Shown piece by piece: positions 31,218 through 43,980 of a DNA stretch of 64,000 bases; within the stretch, counting starts at the first letter, position 1; every line of letters begins with the position of its first letter. The translations under genes and the position numbers were made by a program. Source of the DNA: Mytilus californianus (lineage: Eukaryota > Mollusca > Bivalvia > Mytilida > Mytilidae); NCBI RefSeq assembly GCF_021869535.1, contig NW_026262679.1, positions 84,503,143-84,567,142 of the forward strand, in the 5' to 3' direction. The notes beneath the pieces are model-generated. The model had not been told where the DNA came from, did no database searches, and saw only the letters and a list, made by a program, of their open reading frames with translations.

Positions 31218-31835
31218 AACCAATTTGCCTTACTTGTTTTGGGTAAGGATGACGATATTTCAATTGGTGCAGAGGACGAGGTTGCTTGTACTTATGACCT
31301 CTGTGTATTTCTTTTTGCAAATATGATTTTGTGTAATGTTCATTGTTTTATGCTTTGTCACGAAACTTATGCTACTTTCGTCAATCTCGTCACGATGCTT
31401 GGTTTGAAGCACATAATTTTGAAAGTTAGCCTATACGCTATAATTATCAGTATTTTAATGTACATGTATGCACGAGTACTTTGTTTGCTTTATGTGAACG
31501 GTATAAAAATGATATGTCTCTTACCTGTATTGCAACCGAATGCTTATCTTATTTATTACAAACCAATTTGCCTGTATTTGCCTGTTTGGGTAATGTGGAC
31601 GATATTTTAATTGTTGCAGAGGGCGTAATTGCTTGTACTTATGTCCTCTGTGTGTTTGTTTTTGCAGAGGTTGTGGTAGCTTGGACTTATGACCTCTGTG
31701 TATTTGCTTTTGTAAATATGTTATTATGTATTGGGCACTGTGTTATGCTTCGTCATGAAACTCATGCTACTTTGTTATTTCGTCATGGTGATTGGTTTGG
31801 AATAAATATTTTGTAATTAATCCTTTCGCTTCATA
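31218..31835 (+). repeat. 343-bp tandem duplication with open frames
   Basis: The unit starts at AACCAATTTGCCT (31218 and 31561) and contains GACGATATTT, GTTGCAGAGG, GCTTGTACTTATG, CCTCTGTGTATTT and ATGAAACTCATGCTACTTTG. In the second unit a 50 bp part (ACTTATGACCTCTGTGTATT) is repeated once more. Both units keep an open frame (31239-31610 and 31481-31816) reading similar peptides, e.g. TYDLCVFLFANMILC and TYDLCVFAFVNMLLC. The peptides are hydrophobic and cysteine-rich with no known domain. I treat it as a repeat that may be a remnant of a coding exon. Confidence 0.7.
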
Positions 31836-32856
31836 TATAGTTGCCAGTATTTTAAGACATGTAGCTAGTTTCACATGTTCGTCAGTATTTTGATACATGT
31901 TTCTAATGTATTTACTAGTTAAATTATGTTTACTATAGTATAATTCATATAGTTGGGTTGCGATGAACTTAATTTATACTTTTTATACCAATACTAAGCA
32001 TTGTAAGGTCGTTTGCGTTTACTTTATACTAGATTTATTATTAAAAATAACAATGGACAAGACATACTTTATCAATACACTGCTAATATTTTAAAGTTCA
32101 TACTCTCCATTTAATACATGATATATATGTTTAATGGTTGATTGATGGAAAAAGAAAGAAATGATAATCAAATTATCGCGTTTTTTCCTTAACATGTGTT
32201 ATATTTGTTGTTCTAGAGTTAGATCGAGTTTGTTTTTAATGACAATTTAAGTTTTCATTATTTTACATTCTAATTTTGTTTATTTCATGTTTAAACTATG
32301 GACGAAGAGCGCTGAGTCTGGTATTCATCTACGTAAGAACTTTCGCCAATTGAAGGAAATATGCAATAAAGCGTGATATCAACAACGTACATATACTTTT
32401 ATATATCAGTGGTATGTCATAGTTCCGATAATACAAACATACGAATGTTGATGGGTTGCTGTTTCACTGACATTTATGACACATACTTAATTCGAGATTA
32501 GAATTTTGATCCAGACGTGCGAGTCGTATCAACAAAAATCCTCGACTGGCCAAAGCCTACTTTGACTGTTTTATAAATACTAATTTACAAAAGACGTCTT
32601 CGATCAGCATTTGGATACACAACTGAACCTTAGTTCCTATGAAATTCTGAGGCATCATTTGCACGCTCTTATTCCACTATTCCTTTGAAGTTGACTCTGT
32701 CGTTAATTGTTTTGGACTCTCGGTACTATACAGCACCTAATTTTAGGAAAAGACTTCTGCTCCAGCTCATGGATGGATTTATCGTATCCGTAATTCAAGG
32801 ATTGAAGTCAAATGCGTTTCAAAAGCAGTATTTGATAAATTAAAATTAAATGGTTT
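31836..32856. other. Spacer without recognised features
   Basis: Mostly AT-rich. A denser part at 32540-32830 has no frame with a recognisable domain. Confidence 0.45.
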
Positions 32857-33205
32857 TTGGTCCTTTGAGTGCACATATGGTAAAATAGCAATGAAAGCTT
32901 GTTTATTTAATTTGAAATTTAATATTACTATGCAACTCGGCATGTTTCCTATCTTTAGTTTAGTATATATTTTGCGGATATGTACTTGATTGTTACTTTA
33001 AGTGTGTTTTGATTGGCGTATTCAATTTTGACGATTTCTTAAGCAGAATAAAAAATATGCGAAACATGGGCACTTTCTCTTTGTGTTAATATGATTCTTT
33101 TACCAAGTTTACTGCCATAAATAATTGAAGACTATACGCTTCTATTTAATTATATGTTGTTTATTATACAACTATATATCATTATACATGTGTATGTTTT
33201 TCATT

Positions 33206-33520
33206 AAAAAGTAAAATAACAAAAATACCGAAATCCAAGGAAAATTCAAAACGAAAAGTCTTTTATCAAATGGCAAAATTAAAAGCTTAAACACATCAAG
33301 CGAATGGAAAACAACTGTCATATTCCTGACTTGGTACAGGTATTTCCGTATGAAGAAAATGGTGGATTACACCTGGTTTTATAGGTAACTAAACCTCTCA
33401 CTTGTATGACAGTCGCATAGATTTCCATTATATTGACAACAATGTGTGAGCAAAAGAAACAGACAGAAAAGGTAAAAATGTCAAAAATTGGGGTACAGCA
33501 GTCAACATTATTATACATAT
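33206..33520 (-). mobile_element. R2 insertion in copy B
   Basis: A minus-strand R2 (AACAAAAATACCGAAATCCA, CATATTCCTGACTTGG, CACCTGGTTTTATAGGTAAC, CACTTGTATGACAGTCGCAT, GGGGTACAGCAGTCAAC). Copy A has uninterrupted sequence at the matching point after its CATTATACATGTGTATG block (20091-20110), so the ends of R2 can be read from the comparison. The minus frame at 33318 is repeat-derived. Confidence 0.85.
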
Positions 33521-33805
33521 GTGTAAATATATAAAGATTATAGTTGGGAAGTTTTATTCATCCTGTATGGTGTTTATATAAGGTTTCCTTAGTTAAAACA
33601 ATACGATGATTCATAGTTTGAGATGGGACGATATGTTTCTGTTTTTTTTTGTTTTTTTTTTTAGATTTTTCTGCATTAGGATTATTTGGAGCTTTACTCA
33701 AGACATTGCGCAGTTTCTGTCTTCCTGTTTATGACAATGATGTATGGAATCTACTCCCAAGTATATAATAAAATCGGACGGCATGATTTCATACAAATAA
33801 ACTCA

Positions 33806-33993
33806 TCCTAGATACCAGGATTAAAATTTTGAAAAGCCGGCTTAAGAATTTAGAAGTTTCTTTGAACAATTTCAAGGATTCTTTGATATGATATTTTGAT
33901 TTTGATGTGCTTGTTCACATATGTTAAGTGTTTTTATATCTTATATTCCGGTTTTATAGAGTAAGTTACTTTGTCTGTTCTTATTTTTACTGT
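33806..33993 (+). repeat. Source of the duplication linker
   Basis: This 188 bp stretch, from ACTCATCCTAGATACCAGGA to TTATTTTTACTG, recurs almost unchanged at 38313-38507, joined there to sequence that lies at 36241 in copy B. Confidence 0.9.
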
Positions 33994-36240
33994 ATGGTCT
34001 ATTGTGAGTCTATTGTGATTCTTTTAAACGATATTAAAAAATACCCACTTATCATATTATTCATATAACTACTTTTTAAAATATTTCATCCAGTTTAATA
34101 GTCAGTAAATAAACTATAAGGGAGTAAACTTGTAGGCAGATTCAAGTCTGGAAGAAAATCAATTGAATTCACAGTAGGAATCATTTTTGCGATTTTGATA
34201 TCTATACTTATTGGAATTATACTGATTTATAATATCTAAGTACTAATAACTCATGAAAGCAACATAATATTAATGCTACAAACAGGAAAGGTAAATACAT
34301 TTGATTACAAATTATGATCTTTGAAACGAAGTAATGTACCTGGGAATAGAAAATTAAAAAAAAGCTTTTTCTTAATTCTTATATGACATTTCTTTGAAAA
34401 ACCTACATCAGTTTAAAACAAAAATTGTTCAGAAATATCAAGTACAAGCAACAAGCAATGTGACTGCCTTTACATTGACTTTTAAAACGACATTACAGCT
34501 AACCAGACGCATCCGTAAAATGTTTACTTAGAAAGTAAAAGTGTTTACTATGAAACGTAAATGTTTTTACCAAGAAACGTTAAATGTTTGTAAGTCATCA
34601 TTGTGCAAGGGCAGAGGCAGCTGTTCTTCATCTAAATTTGTTTCAAAATGACTTTCAAGTAAACTTTTCATTCTTAAATTTTCAACGTCAGCTTTATTTG
34701 TAAAAAGTTTCTATATATGACAGTTCATTATATTTTTTAGAGTTTTTAAAAGAAAAATCATCGACAATCTGCTACATTTCAATAATTACAGAAATATTTT
34801 ATAATAACAAAGACAGGTTTTCCATTTCCTCGTCTTTAGAAAACTCATAAATCCATTCATACTTCATAAATCAATAGACATTACTTCATCTTGTTAAACA
34901 ATAAACATCAAATACATAATTGTTAATCATTTTCCTTCATAAACAACGGCTTATCCTTGTAAATGGTGACGAAATAAAAACATAAAACTGCAGATCAACG
35001 TCATGAATAAAACTGTAATTAAAAAACACCACGTTACCGATCTGTAAACATCTACAGACAAACAGACGTTCCTTAAAGAATAGATGGCTCAAGTATATCT
35101 ACATAACTTAAATTTGAAAAAGACATTAAATACCAAATGGGACAATCAGAAAACAAAAAACAAAATGGTGAAAAGAAATTCGATGAAAACACAAACTAAC
35201 AGTTAAGAAATCACTGAGCAGAAAATTAAGGATTGCATTTATTGATAAATTTATTGTCATATATCGACAGAAAAGTAATGACTACAAACACATGACATTA
35301 ATCAAAGAGTTTCTTAAGAAATTGTTTAATATACCCCATTTTTAGATGTGTGGTAACTGCGATGCCGTTGTCCTGACGCTCACGTTCATTCGTCTTTTAT
35401 TTCCATAACATAATACTAAGATATATATGTTGAAATGATGTGATGTTTCACTATTTTCAGATTTAGCTAGCAGACAAATCCTGTTTGACGGTTCATGATA
35501 TATACATACTACCTACTGAAAATGGAATTTTTCGTTCATAATTTTTAGCTTTTGTATTGAGGAATGATTTGATATTTGATCAGAAATTTATATGTTAAGT
35601 TAAACTGTATAAGGAATATTAAGACCTGCCAGGCAGTCTCTTCATATTTGATAATACCTTGAAGTGTTAATGTACCCATCGAGCATTACACTTGTCAACT
35701 ATGTCTTATAACGAGATACGAATACTGCGTACGACATCTAGGGCAACTAATTGTTCCGTTGTTATCAATTCAATAATGCAAATGTTCAAAATTACAAAAG
35801 TGGTCCGATCTGAAAACAAAGAATTTCATACATTATCGCATTAAACGTGTGTAATGCTTAGCATCTCGACCTTTATTAGAAATGTGGTGTAAGACGTTTA
35901 TTTAAAGCAGCAAAATTCTTTATACAAGGTGTTTCTTTTATTATTATTTGTTTTCTTCAATTTACTGTGCGTTACTAATAATCGTAAATGCAAAACTTGG
36001 TCCTGCAAATATTATGCGAATTCGATTATTACTTTTTGAAATGATTTTTTTCCGTTTTATGTTGAATTCAGTCCTATTCGTTTCAAACAAGTATAGAGTA
36101 AAATAGTCATCAAATTACATTATTCTTTTTCCATAAGTTGAAGTTGTTATGTTAGTCACATAATTAATTTAGTGTCAACTAACAAATGTTTTTCTATAAA
36201 CAAACTGATATTATCTAATTTTGATTATAAACTAAGTTTG

Positions 36241-38316
36241 GATATTAAGTATAAATCGCTGCTATTTGCTAATAGTGATAAAGTATGAAACAGTACGGTA
36301 AATGGTTGAGTTATTACCTTTACTTATGGTGATATGTTATCCACTTATTTTGACAAAGCAAGACTATAGGTTATCCTAATCACCTGATTTTACTTGCTAT
36401 TATTCAGCAAGAAACCATAAAGAACAAAATAAATACTATTGTAGCAATATTTAATATACATTTAGTTTAATTTCAAACATCTGTCAAAAACAGAACTGCT
36501 ATATTTAATACTTATCTCATAAACTGTGACCATGACCATGACATTGACAATGGCCTTATAATTGCCCAGTTCACATATTATCTTCGTATTTGTGTTTCAA
36601 ATTGCATCACTAGACTTTTGTACGATCAGAATCAGCTGGCGAAACAGGAATTTAAGTATCCAATTAGCTACAATAATGTGTACCAATAACAATATTAGTT
36701 CATTATTGCCCATTGTTATAGTCTACGCCAATAACATACGTTTTTATTAAGTATTTAGCAACACGTCAACACGTCCGTAATATCAATTGAAACTAATGTA
36801 TATATGCACAATATGATATGAGTTCGACAATGATTTGTTTTGCATTCTATCTGGCTATAAATAAAACAAAACCCTATTTCAAAAGATATTACCATACACA
36901 TATTGTGTTTTTTTTTTCAAGAAGGAAGGAACCCATGCTTCATATGGATATGGACAAGTATATTTATTTTGATACCAGTATAATAATATCATTAAATTTC
37001 ATTATGGCATTTAACGTATATATTTTAACAAATGTTTTATTATCATAATATTTATTTTACATTGCTACACAGAAGACATGATAATTTGTACGAAAGTTTG
37101 GTTGGACAAGGGTCGTATAAATCACAACTTCTTTCACCTGCGTGAATTTCAATACAAATATTATCCATTCCATTCTCGAACACAAGCAGATCTAGTGAGC
37201 CAGCTTAAACAATATATTGAACATTCTTTTTTAAATTATGAACTATTGAAATGAGCTAGAAGTTTTTTTTTAAGAATTTTGTTCATTCTTTTCTCGGTTG
37301 TTTACTAGCATATTCAAAAGCAAATAGAAATAAAATAGTAAAATATTTGCATTTGATTTAAGTGAAAGATATATTTATTTGTTGTGCAAAAAAAATATAT
37401 ATAAAAAGTTAGTTCAGCTGTAAGACGTGAAATGAGTAATGATTTACTTCTCTTGTTCCTGATCTTTGAATATTTTATGAACTTAGGTGTAAGACGTGCA
37501 ATGATATAAGATTAGCTTCTCTCGTATCTATACTTCGAATCTTTGGATGTCAAATTATGTGGCCGGCTTAAAAGGGAGCAAAAATATCAAACAGCTTGAG
37601 CCGCAGAAAAAGAGACATCACAATACGAAAGGAAAAACGACTTAATTACAAACATAGTGCTCAAAAAAAAAAAAAAAGAAACGTGAAGATCGAACAATAC
37701 ATACTTAGTACTAGACTGTGACCAAAAAATGCGCTTGAATGATTCAAATGTCAAATACATTTAAACTTATTTTAGATTTAAGCGTCCCTGATTAGTCGTT
37801 TGTCTACAAAAAACTCGCCTAACATTTTTTTTTTAAAAAAGCCGTCAAAATATTCAGATAAGTACTGTGTTCATCTGTACCACCGCAAATTTTAAGTTTT
37901 ATCTTTTGTTTTGTGATTTGTACAACGGGAAATTTATAAAATTAGTACTTCCCGGAGAATTTGTACTTTTTTTTAAATGACAAGTACTAATCTTCTTTAT
38001 TTACTGTTATACAAATCAATATAAAAAACATAAAAACACATTTTTTTTATATTTAATAGGCATCAATGTGAGGAACACAAATATCATCTGAAAATAATTA
38101 TACCTCTCCGCTATGATATTGAAAATTATGTAAATTTTGCTTTTTAAAATAATGACTAAACTTTAGTAAATAAACTCATCATAGATACCAGGTTAAAAAT
38201 GTTGTACGCAGCCAGACGCTCGAAAAATTTCGTCAACAAAAGACTCATCAGTGATGCTCAGAAACACCAAAAGTTAAAAAGGCCAAATAAATTATGAATT
38301 TGAAAAGCATTGAGAA
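36241..38316 (+). repeat. Tandem duplication, first unit (2.08 kb)
   Basis: It runs from GATATTAAGTATAAATCGCT to GAAAAGCATTGAGAAC and recurs at 38507-40582 with an offset of 2266 bases. The two differ at isolated bases (such as AATAATGTGTACC against AATAAGGTGTACC) and in homopolymer lengths. Short open frames at 36562 and 36818 are duplicated with it. Confidence 0.95.
38163..38312 (+). repeat. R5 5' part at the duplication junction
   Basis: AAATAAACTCATCATAGATA, GAAAAATTTCGTCAACAAAA and GACTCATCAGTGATGCTCAG are R5. The copy is cut at GCATTGAGAAC where the tandem duplication junction falls; the second unit has the uncut form at 40433. Confidence 0.85.
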
Positions 38317-38506
38317 CTCATCCTAGATACCAGGATTAAAATTTTAAAAAGCCGGCTTAAGAATTTAGAAGTTTCTTTGAACAATTTCAAGGATTCTTTG
38401 ATATGATATTTTGATTTTGATGTGCTTGTTCACATATGTTAAGTGTTTTTATATCTTATATTCAGGTTTTATAGAGTAAGTTACTTTGTCTGTTTTTATT
38501 TTTACT

Positions 38507-40582
38507 GATATTAAGTATAAATCGCTGCTATTTGCTAATAGTGATAAAGTATGAAACAGTACGGTAAATGGTTGAGTTATTACCTTTACTTATGGTGATA
38601 TGTTATCCACTTATTTTGACAAAGCAAGACTATAGGTTATCCTAATCACCTGATGTTACTTGCTATTATTCAGCAAGAAACCATAAAGAACAAAATAAAT
38701 ACTATTGTAGCAATATTTAATATACATTTAGTTTAATTTCAAACATCTGTCAAAAACAGAACTGCTATATTTAATACTTATCTCATAAACTGTGACCATG
38801 ACCATGACATTGACAATGGCCTTATAATTGCCCAGTTCACATATTATCTTCGTATTTGTGTTTCAAATTGCATCACTAGACTTTTGTACGATCAGAATCA
38901 GCTGGCGAAACAGGAATTTAAGTATCCAATTAGCTACAATAAGGTGTACCAATAACAATATTAGTTCATTATTGCCCATTGTTATAGTCTACGCCAATAA
39001 CATACGTTTTTATTAAGTATTTAGCAACACGTCAACACGTCCGTAATATCAATTGAAACTAATGTATATATGCACAATATGATATGAGTTCGACAATGAT
39101 TTGTTTTGCATTCTATCTGGCTATAAATAAAACAAAACCCTATTTCAAAAGATATTACCATACACATATTGTGGTTTTTTTTCAAGAAGGAGAAGGAACC
39201 CATGCTTCATATGGATATGAACAAGTATATTTATTTTGATACCAGTATAAAAATATCATTAAATTTCATTATGGCATTTAACGTATATATTTTAACAAAT
39301 GTTTTATTATCATAATATTTATTTTACATTGCTACACAGAAGACATGATAATTTGTACGAAAGTTTGGTTGGACAAGGGTCGTATAAATCACAACTTCTT
39401 TCACCTGCGTGAATTTCAATACAAATATTATCCATTCCATTCTAGAACACAAGCAGATCAAGTGAGCCAGCTTAAACAATATATTGAACATTCTTTTTTA
39501 AATTATGAACTATTGAAATGAGCTAGAAGTTTTTTTTTAAGAATTTGTTTCATTCTTTTCTCGGTTGTTTACTAGCATATTCAACAGCAAATAGAAATAC
39601 AATAGTAAAATATTTGCATTTGATTTAAGTGAAAGATATATTTATTTGTTGTGCAAAAAAAATATATATAAAAAGTTAGTTCAGCTGTAAGACATGAAAT
39701 GAGTAATGATTTACTTCTCGTGTTCCTGATCTTTGAATATTTTATGAACTTAGGTGTAAGACGTGCAATGATATAAGATTAGCTTCTCGTGTATCTATAC
39801 TTCGAATCGTTGGATGTCAAATTATGTGGACGGCTTAAAAGGGAGCAAAAATATCAATCAGCTTGAGCCGCTGAAAAAGAGACATCACAATACGAAAGGA
39901 AAAACGACTTAATTACAAACATAGTACTCAAAAAAAAAAATAAGAAACGTGAAGATCGAACAATACATACTTAGTACTAGACTGTGACCAAAAAATGCGC
40001 TTGAATGATTCAAATGTCAAATACATTTAAACTTATTTTAGATTTAAGCGTCCCTGATTAGTCGTTTGTCTACAAAAAACTCGCCTAAAATTTTTTAAAA
40101 AAAAAGCCGTCAAAATATTCAGATAAGAACTGTGTTCATCTGTACCACCGCAAATTTTAAGTTTTATCTTTTGTTTTGTGATTTGTACAACGGGAAATTT
40201 ATAAAATTAGTACTTCCCGGAGAATTTGTACTTTTTTTTTAAATGACAAGTACTAATCTTCTTTATTTACTGTTATACAAATCAATATACAAAACATAAA
40301 AACACATTTTTTTTATATTTAATAGGCATCAATGTGAGGAACACAAATATCATCTGAAAATAATTACACCTCTCCGCTATGATATTGAAAATTATGTAAA
40401 TTTTGCTTTTTAAAATAATGACTAAACTTTAGTAAATAAACTCATCATAGATACCAGGTTAAAAATGTTGTACGCAGCCAGACGCTCGAAAAATTTCGTC
40501 AACAAAAGACTCATCAGTGATGCTCAGAAACACCAAAAGTTAAAAAGGCCAAATAAATTATGAATTTGAAAAGCATTGAGAA
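38507..40582 (+). repeat. Tandem duplication, second unit
   Basis: Near-identical copy of 36241-38316, preceded by a copy of 33806-33993 at 38313-38507. Its right end continues into the intact R5 sequence, so this side is the original flank. Confidence 0.95.
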
Positions 40583-40930
40583 CACAAAATTCAGGAAGGT
40601 TTTGCCAAATGCAGCCAGCTAGAGTAATCTATTCCTGGGGTAGAATAGTTTATAATAGTTAATTTATAATAATGCCCATATCAATGATAATATATGTAAG
40701 CACAAAAGTGCTACCTACTAGGCTGGTTATACCCTCGTGGAGGAAAAATCCACCAGCAATATCATCGACCCAGTGGTTGTAAATAAACTCATCATTGATA
40801 CAAGGCTTAAAATTGTGTACGCCAGACGAGTTTTATTTTGTAGACAAACGACTAATCAGGGACGCTTGAAACTAAAATAAGTTTAAAAAGCCAAATATAG
40901 TACAGGATTGAAGAGCATTGAGGACCCCAA
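40433..40930 (+). repeat. R5 copy followed by a second R5 start
   Basis: The first R5 runs from AAATAAACTCATCATAGATA through GACTCATCAGTGATGCTCAG, AATCTATTCCTGGGGTAGAA and CTAGGCTGGTTATACCCTCG to an R6-like CAGCAATATCATCG. A second begins at 40784 (AAACTCATCATTGATACAAG) and includes AGACGAGTTTTATTTTGTAG and GAAGAGCATTGAGGACCCC. Confidence 0.85.
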
Positions 40931-41812
40931 AATTAGAAAGATTTGTTTGCAAATGTTTGCAAAGAATCGAATCTTAAAAGAATTTCATTGTGGAAAAATT
41001 GGATATTTTACTCCGAGAAAACGTTTCACAAAGACCTCTTCGTGATTCTCTAAATTGCAAAAAAAAAAAATGAACCGTACATATGGTACCTTAACAGTTG
41101 AACCACATATGTCAAAATATCTAAACTGCAAAACAAGCTGCCATATCAATCCAAGTTTACCATAAGGACAAAGGAAGTGACTATTGCCACTTACCTGAAA
41201 TCGAATTCTCACATTGTCTCAATTTATAGACATCTATTAAGATATTGTCTGACTGTTGCTCTGGATAATTACATCTAATATCGCATCAGACTGACAGCAT
41301 GAAAGCTGAAGAACACTTGATTTAGTTATATCACATTGTCTAGGTTAGCGGGTATGTATTTTTCAATTATTGTATTTTCAATTATTTGTTTTTGGTATTT
41401 CGTAATTTCTATCATATATTAACGTTAGCATGAATAGTTGTATGCTGACAATCAGTTTGTGGTATACTATCGACATCCTTAACTAAAATAAGCCAAAAGG
41501 ATATAATTGCCTACGTAAACCTTTCATAAAATAAAACAAAATATAAAAAAAAATTATACCAAAATGTACCACACGTTTCAAAACCACCTCTTTACTCTTA
41601 AACTAATTCCTGGACATGCAGGACTATTCCAATCTGTGTTACTCCTTCATAGGTTCGATTCAATCACGTGAAAAAACTTGCGAAAGCAAAATGCAAGCTG
41701 AAGTAACTCATGTCATTCGGAAACTTGAAGGATGTATAGTCTTTACACACCGGTTATCCACAGAAGTATTCAGAGAAAACTTTATGTTATAATTTAGATT
41801 CGGATTATGTAA
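40931..41812. other. AT-rich spacer
   Basis: No recognised gene. The minus frame at 40985-41212 shows no domain. Confidence 0.45.
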
Positions 41813-41885
41813 TAAGGAGATGTGGTATGATAGCCAATGAGACAACAATCCACCAAAGTTCAAATGAAGTAGATGTAAGCAATTA
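41813..41885 (+). repeat. R1-like 5' fragment
   Basis: AAGGAGATGTGGTATGATAG then CCAATGAGACAACAATCCAC matches the R1 start, then diverges into GATGTAAGCAATTATAAT. Confidence 0.75.
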
Positions 41886-42544
41886 TAATTAAAATCTACC
41901 AAAAACAAACGAAAGTAAAACAAAACAACTTTTTTTTTTGGCTGATAGAGGAACACAGCTGTATGGAAAAATTAATATCCTTAATTACAAAATGTAGTTT
42001 GAATTTACTACTTTTTTCTAAAACTGTCGAATATATGCAGATTATAAATTTTGATTTCCTTTTGAAATTTCCAGATATTACTGTAAAACAAATGAAGATT
42101 CGATTAAATAACTGAACCTAGGCGTTGATAGAAATTCTTTAAAAGCATCCTTCTGGGTATATTCCAAAAAATGATAGACCAGGTTATGGAATTACATAGA
42201 CTCGTCTAGCATCTTTATTTAGACGTTCTTCTAAAAATCAGTATAAAAGTTGCATCTTAGCCTTGTTGGTGGAGGGGTGTGCTCTGCATCCTTTATCCCA
42301 TGAAATAGGACATAACAGGAAATACTTTGAACTGCTCTATATTCCAAAAAAAGAATTGAAGATACTATGAATCCCTTTAACCGTAGAATCCCGTATCCTT
42401 TAATTAAGAAATTCAAAACAAGCGAGTTCGGTGACCCTTTTGATTTTTATCAATTAAATAGTAGAATTCACCTGCTATTGCACACATTTTATCTGCTCAA
42501 GGGCAATAATTAAAAAAATATATTTTGGGTCTTTTAAACTTTCG
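41886..42544. other. Spacer, no features
   Basis: No domain or shared repeat is seen in 41886-42544. Confidence 0.4.
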
Positions 42545-42845
42545 GTTTTTCTTTGCTGGCATAGTTGTTTGTTTTTATTGTGATTAAGAAGCTGTGTTTT
42601 TTGCTCACACTTTGTTGTTAATATAATGGACTTCTATGCGACGGTCATACAAGTGAGAGGTTAAGCTAGCTATAAAGCCAGGTTTAATCCACCATTTTCG
42701 ACATACGGAAATGCCTGTCGCAATTCGGAATATGACATTTGTTTTCCATTAGTTTCATGTGTTTGAGCTTTTGATTTTGCCATTTGATAAGGGACTTTCC
42801 GTTTTGAATTTTTATTCGAGTTCGGTATTTTTGTTATTTTACTTT
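42545..42845 (+). repeat. R2 repeat copy, diverged
   Basis: GCGACGGTCATACAAGTGAG, AGGTTTAATCCACCATTTTC and GGGACTTTCCGTTTTGAATT identify R2; the CCAAGTCAGG block is mutated to CGCAATTCGG. Confidence 0.8.
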
Positions 42846-42879
42846 TTCATATAGACATGCTATTGCTAACATTGTTTTT

Positions 42880-43780
42880 TCCATACAATCTCTATTTCCA
42901 GGGCATAACTCGTGTAAAATAATTGGTCGTGACTGTTCATAATTCTTGCTGGTATAAATCTTTGATATACATTTCATAAAAATCCGACAAGAAATGTTGG
43001 CATGAGGGTGCTTCCAATGCTATGCTTCATATCAATTACATTTCAAATGGTCAAACCTCCTGTAAAAATGATTGATCAGCGCTGATTTTCGAACTGATCC
43101 CAGACATTGCTAATATAAATCTTTCATGCAAATTTTATAACTATTCTGCAAGAAATGTAGTAGTTAGAATGCTTACAATGCAGTTTTCCATATGATTTAT
43201 ATTTCCAAGGGGAATAACTCCATATAAATAATTGATCAGAGCTGATTTTCGAACTGATCCCAGACATTACTGATATAAAACTTTGATAAACATTTCATAA
43301 AACTCCAGCACGAATTGTACATTCGAGAGCGCTAATAATCAATACAAGTTCCAAGGGACGTAACTACTGAGAACATAAGTGTCCTGCACTGATTTATGAA
43401 CTTGTCCGAAACATTGCTGATAGACATACCTCCTGAGAAAATAGCTTATTAGAACTGATTTACGAACTCTTCTCAAACTTTGTTGATTTAAAACATTGAT
43501 ATAGATTTTATTTCCTACAGGAAATGTAAGCTTGAGAGCACTTACAATGCAATTTCTATATAACATATATTTCCAAAAGGCACAACTCCTTTAAAAAAAA
43601 TTCTTTTGCACTGATTTTTTAAAATCTCTGAGTCATTACTGATTGTCAAGCATATGATATATGTTTTATATAAATCAGGCAAGAATTGTACGGGTTAGAT
43701 CTCCTAAAAGACAGGACGGACGCACGCCCGTTATTTCTAAGTCCCCCGCACCGAGGTGCTCAAAAGGGGGGGGGGGGGGT
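42880..43780 (+). repeat. 155-165 bp degenerate tandem array ending in a G-run
   Basis: About five units share TTTCCA(A/G)GGGC, GCTGATTTTCGAACTGATCC, CAGACATT...ATATAAA, CATTTCATAAAA and AAGAAATGT. It ends with GACGGACGCACGCCCG, a CCCCGCACCGAGGTGC palindrome and a run of 14 G at 43766-43779. This is a repeat type frequent in bivalve genomes, where the GGACGGACGCACG tail closes the array. Confidence 0.8.
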
Positions 43781-43980
43781 GAAATGGAAACTTTTGTGGC
43801 AATAACAAACATGTATTAAACAAAATTCTAACATTTTTATTGAGAAAATCCAATTTAAAGTCAATTTTTGCAATATTTACATACATTCTTAACAATTGTA
43901 CTTTTCTACGGAATATTCATATTGATATATCTCATCATTTTTTTCTGCAGTTTTTAATGATCTACTTAATTTTAAAATTT

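Larger units (their letters stand above)
32857..38120 (+). repeat. Segmental duplication, copy B
   Basis: Colinear with 18795-25220 (matches listed there). It differs by an R2 insertion at 33206-33520, by lacking the 23905-24268 and 23000-23318 insertions, and by having its own tandem duplication downstream. Confidence 0.85.

Noticed and set aside
36562-39016. Identical 62-codon frames in both tandem units as a duplicated gene
   Set aside because: They are short and lack a domain; the more diverged copy A at 23560-23700 does not appear to keep the frame, so the identity reflects the recent duplication only.
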